64,000 nucleotides of DNA from Acidobacteriota bacterium (lineage in GTDB: Bacteria; Acidobacteriota; Terriglobia; Terriglobales; Acidobacteriaceae), in the NCBI GenBank assembly GCA_023410055.1, contig JAEYQK010000122.1:1-64000 (forward strand), written 5' to 3'. Below the pieces are notes generated by a model. That model was not told the DNA's origin. It saw nothing but the letters and a program-made list of their open reading frames with translations, and searched no databases. Below are positions 7,658 to 14,806 of the stretch, one piece after another. The stretch's first letter is position 1. The number at the start of each line of letters is the position of its first letter. The translations under genes were made by a program, and so were the position numbers.

Positions 7658-8615
7658 AACTGGTGATTCCTTTGAAAAGTGCAACTGCGATCCTTTGTTT
7701 GTACTGATCGTCCTTCAATGACTTGTCGTCTTCTTCATTGGACACAGATGAGACTTCGGCCAGTACTGCCGGCATCTGCGTCCCGACCAGAACCGCGAAC
7801 GGGGCCATCTTGACGCCGCGGTCATCCAGCTTTGGGTTGAGCGGCTTCAGGGACTTATAGAGCTCGGCATCTACGCTCTTGGCTAGTCCCCGAGATTCGT
7901 TGCGCCGGACGTCCAGATAGACCTTTTCCAGAAGCTGACGGTATTGCGATAAGGAGTACCCGGAGTCCCGGTTCTCAATACTTGCAAGCTGTAAAACTTT
8001 CGGATCTTTGCTTGGACCGACGTAGTAAGTTTCGAGTGGTCGAATAGAACGCGTCGGCATTGAGTTGATGTGGATGGAAATAAACAGGTCTGCCTTCTTG
8101 GAGTTGGCGAATGCCACCCGATCTGCCAGCGTCACGGTTTGGTCGGTCTCTCGGGTCAAAAGCACTTCGTAAGGAGATTGCTTCAGAAGCTGGCGCAGAC
8201 GAAGCGCGATGTCCAATGTGACATCTTTCTCGGCCAAGCCTGTGCTGGAAATTGCGCCGGGTTGAGAGCCGCCATGGCCCGGATCGATAACGACTCTCTT
8301 CACAGACAGCGGCATCACAGCCAGACTCAAGTCGGCAGGCGGTGTCTGGGGAATGGGTGGTTCGACAGTTTGCTGTGCAACGACATTCTGACCTATCGCC
8401 GTGTTCGCCTTCACTGGTTGGCTGGAGGACAGCTTGCTTTTCCAAATCACAACTGAGGAGATTGCAAGGACGGCAGGGACCGTCATGAGTGATGCCCAGC
8501 GTAAGACCTGTGCGCGGAGACGCCTACGGCGCACTTTCACGAAAGGATTCTCGAGGTTGGTCTTGACCACCTCGCGAATCATCCGTTGCTTGGCGCTGTC
8601 CTGGCTTCTCATCAA
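7599..8615 (-). CDS. Membrane-anchored N-acetylmuramoyl-L-alanine amidase (Amidase_3)
   Basis: A 338-residue zinc amidase that cleaves the bond between muramic acid and the stem peptide of peptidoglycan. A short basic cytoplasmic segment (1-40) is followed by one membrane helix (about 41-58), then a linker and the Amidase_3 domain (about 107-325). The zinc and catalytic residues are all present: H114 in DPGHGG, E129 in GLAEKD, H182 in SIHINS and E287 in LAEVSS. The N-terminal helix looks like an anchor rather than a cleavable signal, so the enzyme probably stays on the periplasmic face. Its 3' end overlaps the start of the MamK-like gene, so the two are probably translationally coupled. That suggests a link between filament and wall remodelling (inference). 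Confidence 0.9.
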   Translation of the reverse strand: MMRSQDSAKQRMIREVVKTNLENPFVKVRRRRLRAQVLRWASLMTVPAVLAISSVVIWKSKLSSSQPVKANTAIGQNVVAQQTVEPPIPQTPPADLSLAVMPLSVKRVVIDPGHGGSQPGAISSTGLAEKDVTLDIALRLRQLLKQSPYEVLLTRETDQTVTLADRVAFANSKKADLFISIHINSMPTRSIRPLETYYVGPSKDPKVLQLASIENRDSGYSLSQYRQLLEKVYLDVRRNESRGLAKSVDAELYKSLKPLNPKLDDRGVKMAPFAVLVGTQMPAVLAEVSSVSNEEDDKSLKDDQYKQRIAVALFKGITSYAKNLNSSGKRGGTLNGTT

Positions 8616-8929
8616 ACGTCAACTCTGTGCTGCAATGCCCCAATCGCGATGCAGAACGGCGGAAACGCCAATTGACGGCTGAGTACGGAGCAATACCAGT
8701 AGAGGGGTGTTCGAGATCCTCAGGAATTGGCCAGCTTCGCCGAAGTTATCGCGATTACGTCACAGTAGCCGACGGTTCAGCTACAAACCTAGCGGTGGAA
8801 AGACTTAGGCGGGAGTAAGATTTCGCCTCATGTGGACCGGCTGAGTGACCGCTCGAGAAGCACTGCCCAGACGTAAACCCGTGAGAGCGACAAACGACGA
8901 ATCACGCCGCGCGGCTGACCTCGCATCCG
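8616..8929. other. Intergenic leader upstream of the amidase operon, with one hairpin
   Basis: This 314-base gap holds no convincing gene. On the minus strand, in the likely 5' leader of the amidase operon, bases 8765-8784 form an 8-bp hairpin (GTAGCTGA / TCGGCTAC, loop ACCG, one G-T pair). A smaller CTTC/GAAG hairpin follows. The segment could be a structured leader, but I could not match it to a known riboswitch class with confidence. Confidence 0.3.
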
Positions 8930-9406
8930 TCAGCCGCGCCGAGCCGACTCGATCGTAGCGACATCAATTTTCGTCATCGGCATCATTGCCTCAAAGGCGC
9001 GTTTTGCCTCAGCGCCACCCGCGGCAAGCGCATCGGTCAGCGCGCGTGGAGTGATCTGCCAGGAAATGCCCCAGCGGTCCTTGCACCAACCGCACGCGCT
9101 TTCCTGACCGCCATTGCCGACGATCGCATTCCAGTAGCGGTCCGTCTCTTCCTGATCGTCTGTTGCGATCTGAAACGAGAACGCCTCGTTGTGCGTGAAC
9201 GCCGGGCCACCATTTAGACCGAGGCACGGAATGCCGAGGACGGTGAACTGCACGGTCAAGACGTCGCCCGCCTTGCCGCTCGGGTAATCCGCAGGCGCCT
9301 TGTGGACGGCGGTCACTTCACTGTTCGGAAACGTGGCGGCGTAGAACTGCGCCGCATCAAGTGCGTCCTTGTTGAACCAGAGGCAGATCGTGTTTTTCGG
9401 TGTCAT
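8930..9406 (-). CDS. PhnB-like VOC-superfamily protein
   Basis: A 158-residue protein of the PhnB / '3-demethylubiquinone methyltransferase-like' branch of the vicinal-oxygen-chelate fold. Family marks are the opening NTICLWFNKDALDAAQFY, the AxFPNSEVT strand, LNGGPAFTHNEAFSF, and the end block CGWCKDRWGISWQITPRAL. The ATG at 9406 has AAGGAG about 10 bases upstream. Members are soluble, often dimeric, and mostly of unproven function; the historical methyltransferase name is not supported by biochemistry. It appears to be a single gene. Confidence 0.85.
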   Translation of the reverse strand: MTPKNTICLWFNKDALDAAQFYAATFPNSEVTAVHKAPADYPSGKAGDVLTVQFTVLGIPCLGLNGGPAFTHNEAFSFQIATDDQEETDRYWNAIVGNGGQESACGWCKDRWGISWQITPRALTDALAAGGAEAKRAFEAMMPMTKIDVATIESARRG

Positions 9407-9718
9407 CTACGTGCGTCTCCTTGCGCGATTCGAGCCCGCGCCGCGGTTCTTAACATCCGATGCGCCACCGACGCGGTTCGACTCAGGTCGGCTGCAACGT
9501 TGATGGCAAGTCGTATTGCCTCACCCGTCTGACTGGCATCCGCAACACGCAAGCGGTAGCTGAGTAGGCTCATATGCGCCACCTTGTGATCGACCGTTCC
9601 CCTGATCAAACCCAAACGAAGTTGTCAATTCAGTTGGCTGGATTCGACCGCGCGAGTAGACTTTTTTGCAGAGTATCGGGCCACGATTAAGTTCAATTCC
9701 ATACGATTCCGAGGGCTT
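9407..9718. other. Intergenic region between divergent phnB-like and serine hydrolase genes
   Basis: This 312-base gap contains the ribosome-binding sites of both flanking genes (AAGGAG on the minus strand, GAGGG before 9719) and presumably their promoters. I see no RNA, repeat or convincing gene. A 70-codon minus-strand frame (9403-9615) that overlaps the phnB-like start by ATGA looks like alanine/arginine-rich chance coding. Confidence 0.4.
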
Positions 9719-11362
9719 ATGAAACTCAGGACTATTGTCCTTATCATCTGCTGCTGCACTCTCCTGTCCGCCATCTGCCCAGCGCAGGAAAACGCGTCAC
9801 GCATGGACGAGATCGTGCAGTCATATGTTTCACGCAAGCAGTTCATGGGCTCCGTGCTGATCGTGCGTGACCAGACCGTGCTGTTCAGCAAGGGGTACGG
9901 CTCTGCAAATCTGGAATGGAATATCCCCAACGATTCCACAACCAAGTTCCGTTTGGGCTCGGTTACGAAACAATTCACGGCAGCGTCCATTCTCCTGCTG
10001 GAAGATCGCGGCAAACTCAAGGTCGACGATCCAGTTAAGAAGTATCTGCCGAATGCCCCGGCCGCGTGGGACAAGGTGACGATCTACCATCTGCTCACCC
10101 ATACTTCGGGCATCCCAAGCTTTACAGAGTTTCCGGATTACGCTCCCACTGAAGCGATCCCCACCACGCCGGAAAAACTCGTGGCGCGTTTTCGCAACAA
10201 GCCACTCGAGTTCCAACCCGGCGACAAGTTCAAGTACAGCAATTCCGGATACGTTCTGCTGGGATACTTGATTGAAAAGGTCAGCGGACAAACCTACAGT
10301 CAGTTCGTCGAAGAGAACATCTTCAAGCCGTTAAAGATGCAGGACTCCGGCTACGACTCGAACTCCGCCATTATCCCGCACCGCGCAAGCGGTTACACGC
10401 CCGATGGCATCGGCATTCGAAACACCGGCTACGTCGACATGACGATACCGTTCTCGGCTGGTGCTCTCTACTCGACGACGGAGGATCTGGTTCGATGGGA
10501 GCAGGGACTCTACGGTGGCAAGCTCCTTTCGGCTGCTTCTCTTCAGAAGATGACGACCCCGGCGAAGGACAACTATGCCATGGGACTGACCGTTTCGACT
10601 GAAAACGGCCATCGGAAGTTCTCGCACGGCGGCGGCATCGAAGGCTTCAACACCAGCCTCGCTTATTATCCAGACGACAAGTTGGCGGTCGTGGTACTGG
10701 GAAATCTAAACGGTGGAGCACCCGATCAGATTGCGCTGCAATTGGCCGACGTTGTGCATGGGCAACAAGTTGTTTTGCCGAATGAACGAAAAGAAGTCGC
10801 GGTTCCACCGGAAACTCTTGCCAAGTACCTGGGAGTCTACGAGCTGGCGCCCGGTTTCGATCTCGCTGTAACGCTGGAGGGAACGCAGTTGATGACACAG
10901 GCGACGGGTCAACCGAAGCTTCCGGTGTATGCAGAGGCGCAGAACAAGTTCTTCCTGAAGGTGGTAGATGCGCAGCTTGAGTTCTTTGCCGATGACAAGG
11001 GCAAGGTCACGTATCTGGTCCTGCATCAGAACGGGCGAGACATGAAGGCGATCAAGAAGTCAGATAAAGCGTCGACTACACCAGCGAGAAAAGAAATCTC
11101 CGTAACGCCAGCCGTATTGCAGAAGTACGTCGGTGACTACGAACTAGCTCCGGGATTTGTCATCAGCATGACACTCGAAAATGGCCAACTCATGACCCAG
11201 GCGACAGGACAGCCCAAGTTCCCCATGTATGCCGAGACTGAAAACAAATTCTTCCTCAAGGTTGTGGATGCGCAAGTCGAATTCTTCAAGGATGAAACCG
11301 GGGCGGTCACTTACGCAATCCTGCATCAGGGCGGGCGAGATATGAGAGCAGCAAAGAAATAG
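9719..11362 (+). CDS. Serine beta-lactamase-family hydrolase with two C-terminal repeat domains
   Basis: A 547-residue secreted protein with a signal peptide (about 1-22). The class C beta-lactamase / D-Ala-D-Ala-peptidase fold spans about 28-350. Its active-site motifs are S81-V-T-K84, Y173-S-N and H303-G-G-G. Relatives include esterases, peptidases and true beta-lactamases, so the substrate is open. Two tandem copies of a roughly 90-residue beta-rich domain of DUF3471 type follow (about 359-449 and 458-547). They are strikingly similar to each other (for example QLMTQATGQPK and NKFFLKVVDAQ occur in both), which points to a recent internal duplication. The ATG at 9719 follows GAGGG. Monocistronic. 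Confidence 0.88.
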   Translation: MKLRTIVLIICCCTLLSAICPAQENASRMDEIVQSYVSRKQFMGSVLIVRDQTVLFSKGYGSANLEWNIPNDSTTKFRLGSVTKQFTAASILLLEDRGKLKVDDPVKKYLPNAPAAWDKVTIYHLLTHTSGIPSFTEFPDYAPTEAIPTTPEKLVARFRNKPLEFQPGDKFKYSNSGYVLLGYLIEKVSGQTYSQFVEENIFKPLKMQDSGYDSNSAIIPHRASGYTPDGIGIRNTGYVDMTIPFSAGALYSTTEDLVRWEQGLYGGKLLSAASLQKMTTPAKDNYAMGLTVSTENGHRKFSHGGGIEGFNTSLAYYPDDKLAVVVLGNLNGGAPDQIALQLADVVHGQQVVLPNERKEVAVPPETLAKYLGVYELAPGFDLAVTLEGTQLMTQATGQPKLPVYAEAQNKFFLKVVDAQLEFFADDKGKVTYLVLHQNGRDMKAIKKSDKASTTPARKEISVTPAVLQKYVGDYELAPGFVISMTLENGQLMTQATGQPKFPMYAETENKFFLKVVDAQVEFFKDETGAVTYAILHQGGRDMRAAKK

Positions 11363-11380
11363 AATTCCAGCACTCTCGCT

Positions 11381-12799
11381 TCACGGCCTTGTATGCGCAA
11401 GTGTCTCCCGGGTCGAAACGAGTTGGCCATCTTCTGCGGACTCGATCTCCGGCAACGCACTGGCACAGCGGCCAACGATGATCAGCGCGGGCGCGGGTAG
11501 TACCAGTTCCGGGAGGCTGCTGACTGTCGTCCATCGGACCTGTTGCTCAGGACGGGTCGCAGACGAGACGATGGTGCAGGGTGTGTCGCGCTTCAGTCCA
11601 GCCGCGATGACGTTTGACGCCAACTCCGCGTAGTCCTGGCCGGGCATGTATACAACAAGCGTGGATCCGGAAGTCACGAGCCTGTCCCACTCGATCCCAG
11701 CAGCGCCGGGGCGACGGTGTGCGGTTGTGAAGACCACGCTCGAGGCATAACGACGGTCAGTAAGAGATATTCCCGCTGCGGCCGCACTGGCCAGCGCCGA
11801 GGTGATGCCCGGAACAATTTCGTACTCAACCTCTGCATCCACCAATGCCTGAATCTCTTCGCCGACACGTCCGAAGATCGTCGGGTCTCCGCCTTTGAGG
11901 CGCACCACGGTTTCGGCAGTCGCAGAGAAGTGCACAAGAAGCGCGTTGATCTCGTCCTGCGTTAGCAACTTATGTCCACGACGCTTTCCAATGTCGATGA
12001 TCTGCGCGCCGGGTTGAATAAGCTCGAGGATGGCGTCACTCACCAGAGCATCGTGCAGCACGACGTCGGCGCGTTGAAGAAGGCGCACGGCTTTCACGGT
12101 CAACAACTCGGGGTCGCCCGGACCCGCTCCCACTAAGAACACTTTTCCCATTAGGACTTTATTGGTGCCCCACGTTCGCGAAGCTAACGTGGGGGCTTCC
12201 CTGAGCGGCCGCCGCGAGCGGATGAAGCGATCAGCTACTTCGCGGCTGGCGATTTTGTGAAGCGCACGCTTTCGCGATTGCGGATCCATGCTGCGGCGAA
12301 ACAGCATGGCTCGAACCCTCCCCAGCCAGTGCAGCAAGTCTCCGTACTCCGGCGAAAAGAGGTTTTCGAGTTCGACTCGTAAGCGTTGAGCCAGCGCCGG
12401 ACTGTGACCCGCAGTCGAAATCGCGATCTGCAAGTCACCGCGGCGAACCACGGACGGATAGTAGAAATGACAGTGCTCGGGCTCATCCACCGCATTGCAG
12501 AGTACGTGCCTTGAGCTGGCAGCACGGAAGACTTCTTCGTTCACCGCGCGATCACCCGTCGCCGCTACAACAAGCACTTTACCGTCAAGATCGGATGGCT
12601 CGAACGTTCGCTCGATCCACAAAATTCGACCGTCTGCTGCAAGCTGGCGGATCGAGTCCGTTGCGTTCGGTGCGATCACTTGGATTTCGGCGCCCGAAGC
12701 GAGCAATCCTTCGAGCTTTTGCTCCGCGATCTGCCCGGCACCCACAACGAGGCACGGCTGGCCTGCCAGCTTCAGGAATACTGGAAAGAGTGCAGACAT
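11381..12799 (-). CDS. cysG: Siroheme synthase (precorrin-2 dehydrogenase + uroporphyrinogen-III methyltransferase)
   Basis: A 472-residue two-domain enzyme. The N-terminal part (about 1-195) is the NAD-dependent precorrin-2 dehydrogenase/ferrochelatase, with the VVGAGQIAEQK nucleotide-binding loop and the STAGHSP segment around S128. The C-terminal part (about 217-472) is the SAM-dependent methyltransferase (VGAGPGDPELLT, VVRLKGGDPTIFGR). Together they turn uroporphyrinogen III into siroheme. The gene starts at TGATG, overlapping the end of the siroheme-dependent reductase by one base, so cofactor and enzyme are made together. The linker (about 200-213) is encoded by a dispersed palindromic repeat (12165-12200). 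M217 could serve as an internal start for a separate methyltransferase. Confidence 0.92.
   Translation of the reverse strand: MSALFPVFLKLAGQPCLVVGAGQIAEQKLEGLLASGAEIQVIAPNATDSIRQLAADGRILWIERTFEPSDLDGKVLVVAATGDRAVNEEVFRAASSRHVLCNAVDEPEHCHFYYPSVVRRGDLQIAISTAGHSPALAQRLRVELENLFSPEYGDLLHWLGRVRAMLFRRSMDPQSRKRALHKIASREVADRFIRSRRPLREAPTLASRTWGTNKVLMGKVFLVGAGPGDPELLTVKAVRLLQRADVVLHDALVSDAILELIQPGAQIIDIGKRRGHKLLTQDEINALLVHFSATAETVVRLKGGDPTIFGRVGEEIQALVDAEVEYEIVPGITSALASAAAAGISLTDRRYASSVVFTTAHRRPGAAGIEWDRLVTSGSTLVVYMPGQDYAELASNVIAAGLKRDTPCTIVSSATRPEQQVRWTTVSSLPELVLPAPALIIVGRCASALPEIESAEDGQLVSTRETLAHTRP
12165..12200 (-). repeat. Dispersed palindrome (CCCCACGTT...AACGTGGGG), copy 1, inside cysG
   Basis: A 9-bp inverted repeat with a 9-base loop (CGCGAAGCT), plus conserved flanks (GGTG before, CTTC after). 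Further copies lie at 39005-39042 and 45584-45620. This copy is translated in frame as the linker between the two CysG domains (…LREAPTLASRTWGTNK…). All three copies have the same orientation relative to the minus-strand gene they touch. Confidence 0.85.
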
Positions 12800-14502
12800 C
12801 AGCCCTCCACTCCGTGCGGCGTTGGCGCCAGCGGCTGATCGCGTTCAACCGCCGCAATAGATGTACCCGCTAGAAAGCCGCGGATCTCTTCGTTGCTGTG
12901 CCGGCCAAAGAATTGTCGCAAGTTTTCGCCGACCGTACGGCGTTCGGTATACCGCGCCATCAATCGCTCGATGGCGTCCGGCACCTCCGACGCGGCGCAG
13001 CGATATCCCACTGCGCGCGAAATCGACTGTTCACGGCCAACCGCCCCGCCCACGCAGAAGTAGTAAGCATCCTGCAGACGGCCATCGATCTTGACCTTTT
13101 TTCCTTCAAGACCGAGGTCAGCGATCCAATGTTGTCCGCAACTGTTCGGACAACCCGTGATGTTGAGCTTCAGTTGCTGGTCGAAGCCGGGGATGCGCTC
13201 TTCTAGTTGATCGACCAGCCAACGCGCGAAACCTTTTGTCTCCGTGATCGCGAGTTTGCAGAACTCGGAGCCGGTGCAGGCGATGGTTCCGCGCCAGAAC
13301 GGCGAGCCTGATGTGCGCAGCCCAATCGATTCGAGTTCGCGCGCCAGCGTTTCGGCCCTATCGCTTGGCACATTCACCAGCAACAGGTTCTGCATAACCG
13401 TCGTGCGCAGGTGGCCGTCTGCGTAGCGATCAGCCAGATCGGCCACGCTTCGCAACTGTTCGGCGGAAAGGCGTCCCCGCAGAACTGCCGCACCGACGAA
13501 TGAGTAGCCAACTTGTTTCTGCGGATGCACTCCGACGTGATCGCGATAAACATCGCTTGGAGCCTTTTCCTCAACGGCTTCGTCGAGCTTGTAACCAAGC
13601 CGGCGATTGATCTCCGCCAGGAAGCTGTCCGCCGTCCACCCATGTTTCAGAAAGAGGAACTTCAGACGAGCCGATTCCCTGCTTTGCCGCAGTACATCGG
13701 CATCCTTGAAGATGTCGGCTATAACGCGAGTGACGGGGATGACTGCCTCCCATGGCACAAACGCGTTCAGTCGCACAGCGAGATGCGGCTGCGTGGAGAG
13801 TCCGCCGCCAATGCGCAGCGAGAAGCCGCGTTCGACTTCGCCCGAGGGCAGCTTGCGCAACTCCGCCGTGAAACCCACGTCGTTGATCTCGGGATAGCAG
13901 CACCAGCTCCGGCAACCGGTGATCGCGATCTTGAACTTGCGCGGTAGATTGTAGAACTCGGCATTCCCGGCAAACTGGCGATCCAGTTCAAGTGCCAACG
14001 GTGACGCATCGAAGACTTCGTCAGCATCAACCCCGGCCAACGGACAGCCGGTGATGTTGCGCGTGTCATCGCCGCATGCACCTTTAGTCGTCAGACCCGC
14101 GCTCCAGAGTTCTTCCAGCACGTCAGGCAAATCTTCAATCCGCATCCAGTGCAACTGAATGTTCTGACGAACCGTGATATCGGTCAGGCCACGGGCACTG
14201 CGTTGGGCGATGTCGGCGATGGTGCGCGACTGGTCACTGGTGAGCAGTCCGTTCGGAATGCGAATACGCACCATGAAGTACGGAACGGACTTCCCTTCAC
14301 CGCCGCTTCCCCCAAGTGCACCTGCGCCGTCCCCCTGCGTGTACACGCCCCACGGACGAAAGTACGTTCCCAGCCACTCCGGAGGAATGGACTCAAACCC
14401 CCGACGGGCAAATTCACGGATCTCGTCGAGGCACTCCCAAGCATTCTTCTCGCGCTTGAGCCTCTCCACTTTCTGCGCTTTCGTTTCTCGCTGTTCTGGC
14501 AT
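12799..14502 (-). CDS. Ferredoxin-type siroheme nitrite/sulfite reductase
   Basis: A 567-residue assimilatory reductase with the duplicated architecture of the family: two ferredoxin-like half domains (about 48-125 and 325-395) and two catalytic repeats. The [4Fe-4S]-siroheme ligands are C409 and C415 (C-x5-C in ACTGSEFC) and C451 and C455 (C-x3-C in GCPNSCG). It carries out the six-electron reduction of nitrite to ammonia or sulfite to sulfide, using ferredoxin, in the cytoplasm. The RNITGCPLAG segment (149-157) leans towards nitrite reductase (NirA), but I cannot separate the two substrates safely. The downstream cysG overlaps its stop codon. The ATG at 14502 gives a normal family length. 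Confidence 0.88.
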   Translation of the reverse strand: MPEQRETKAQKVERLKREKNAWECLDEIREFARRGFESIPPEWLGTYFRPWGVYTQGDGAGALGGSGGEGKSVPYFMVRIRIPNGLLTSDQSRTIADIAQRSARGLTDITVRQNIQLHWMRIEDLPDVLEELWSAGLTTKGACGDDTRNITGCPLAGVDADEVFDASPLALELDRQFAGNAEFYNLPRKFKIAITGCRSWCCYPEINDVGFTAELRKLPSGEVERGFSLRIGGGLSTQPHLAVRLNAFVPWEAVIPVTRVIADIFKDADVLRQSRESARLKFLFLKHGWTADSFLAEINRRLGYKLDEAVEEKAPSDVYRDHVGVHPQKQVGYSFVGAAVLRGRLSAEQLRSVADLADRYADGHLRTTVMQNLLLVNVPSDRAETLARELESIGLRTSGSPFWRGTIACTGSEFCKLAITETKGFARWLVDQLEERIPGFDQQLKLNITGCPNSCGQHWIADLGLEGKKVKIDGRLQDAYYFCVGGAVGREQSISRAVGYRCAASEVPDAIERLMARYTERRTVGENLRQFFGRHSNEEIRGFLAGTSIAAVERDQPLAPTPHGVEG

Positions 14503-14583
14503 TGAAGTTCCTAGGAGCCACGTGTTCCGGCGGCAAAAGCGCGCCTAAATCATTGTGCCTTAAGGGCAGACCACCCGGTAGTT

Positions 14584-14589
14584 TATAAT
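14584..14589 (+). promoter_or_regulatory. TATAAT -10-like element (plus strand)
   Basis: A perfect TATAAT lies at 14584-14589, but the -35 region is weak. If active, it would start a plus-strand transcript near 14596 through the structured segment downstream. The same AT-rich block (direct repeat TTAATCaagTTAATC at 14590-14605) also lies upstream of the minus-strand reductase gene and could be its promoter or operator. Confidence 0.35.
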
Positions 14590-14596
14590 CTTAATC

Positions 14597-14806
14597 AAGT
14601 TAATCGAGTTTTTGGATGGCGCTCCCGCAAAGAGGGTTCAAATAGTCCCATCACCTCAGATCGAGTAGTCGGCAATGATCTCCGCCTGTCTGAGGCAGGC
14701 GAAGATGCGGACGAGAGATGCAGCACCGGCTCGCCGTTGGGAACCCGACCTGGGAACGCACGCCTCGTTACCTCACACGCAGGCAGCGGGCCGGGAAACC
14801 GATTAG
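14597..14806 (+). ncRNA. Candidate structured RNA of about 205 bases (6S-like shape, unproven)
   Basis: The 300-base gap upstream of the reductase gene carries no gene but has self-complementary structure: AATCG (14602-14606) with CGATT (14800-14804) at the ends, GGGTTC (14634-14639) with GAACCC (14741-14746), and a terminal CGCCTG/CAGGCG hairpin at about 14683-14701. A TATAAT lies just upstream. A long imperfect hairpin with end pairing is the general shape of 6S RNA, but I recognise no diagnostic sequence, and some pairings are alternatives to each other. It could instead be a leader of the reductase operon read on the minus strand. Confidence 0.3.

Noticed and set aside
9403..9615. A 70-codon minus-strand frame overlapping the phnB-like start by ATGA
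   Set aside because: The overlap is tempting, but the translation is alanine/arginine-rich without any family signal, and it contains the phnB-like ribosome-binding site. Not supportable as a gene.
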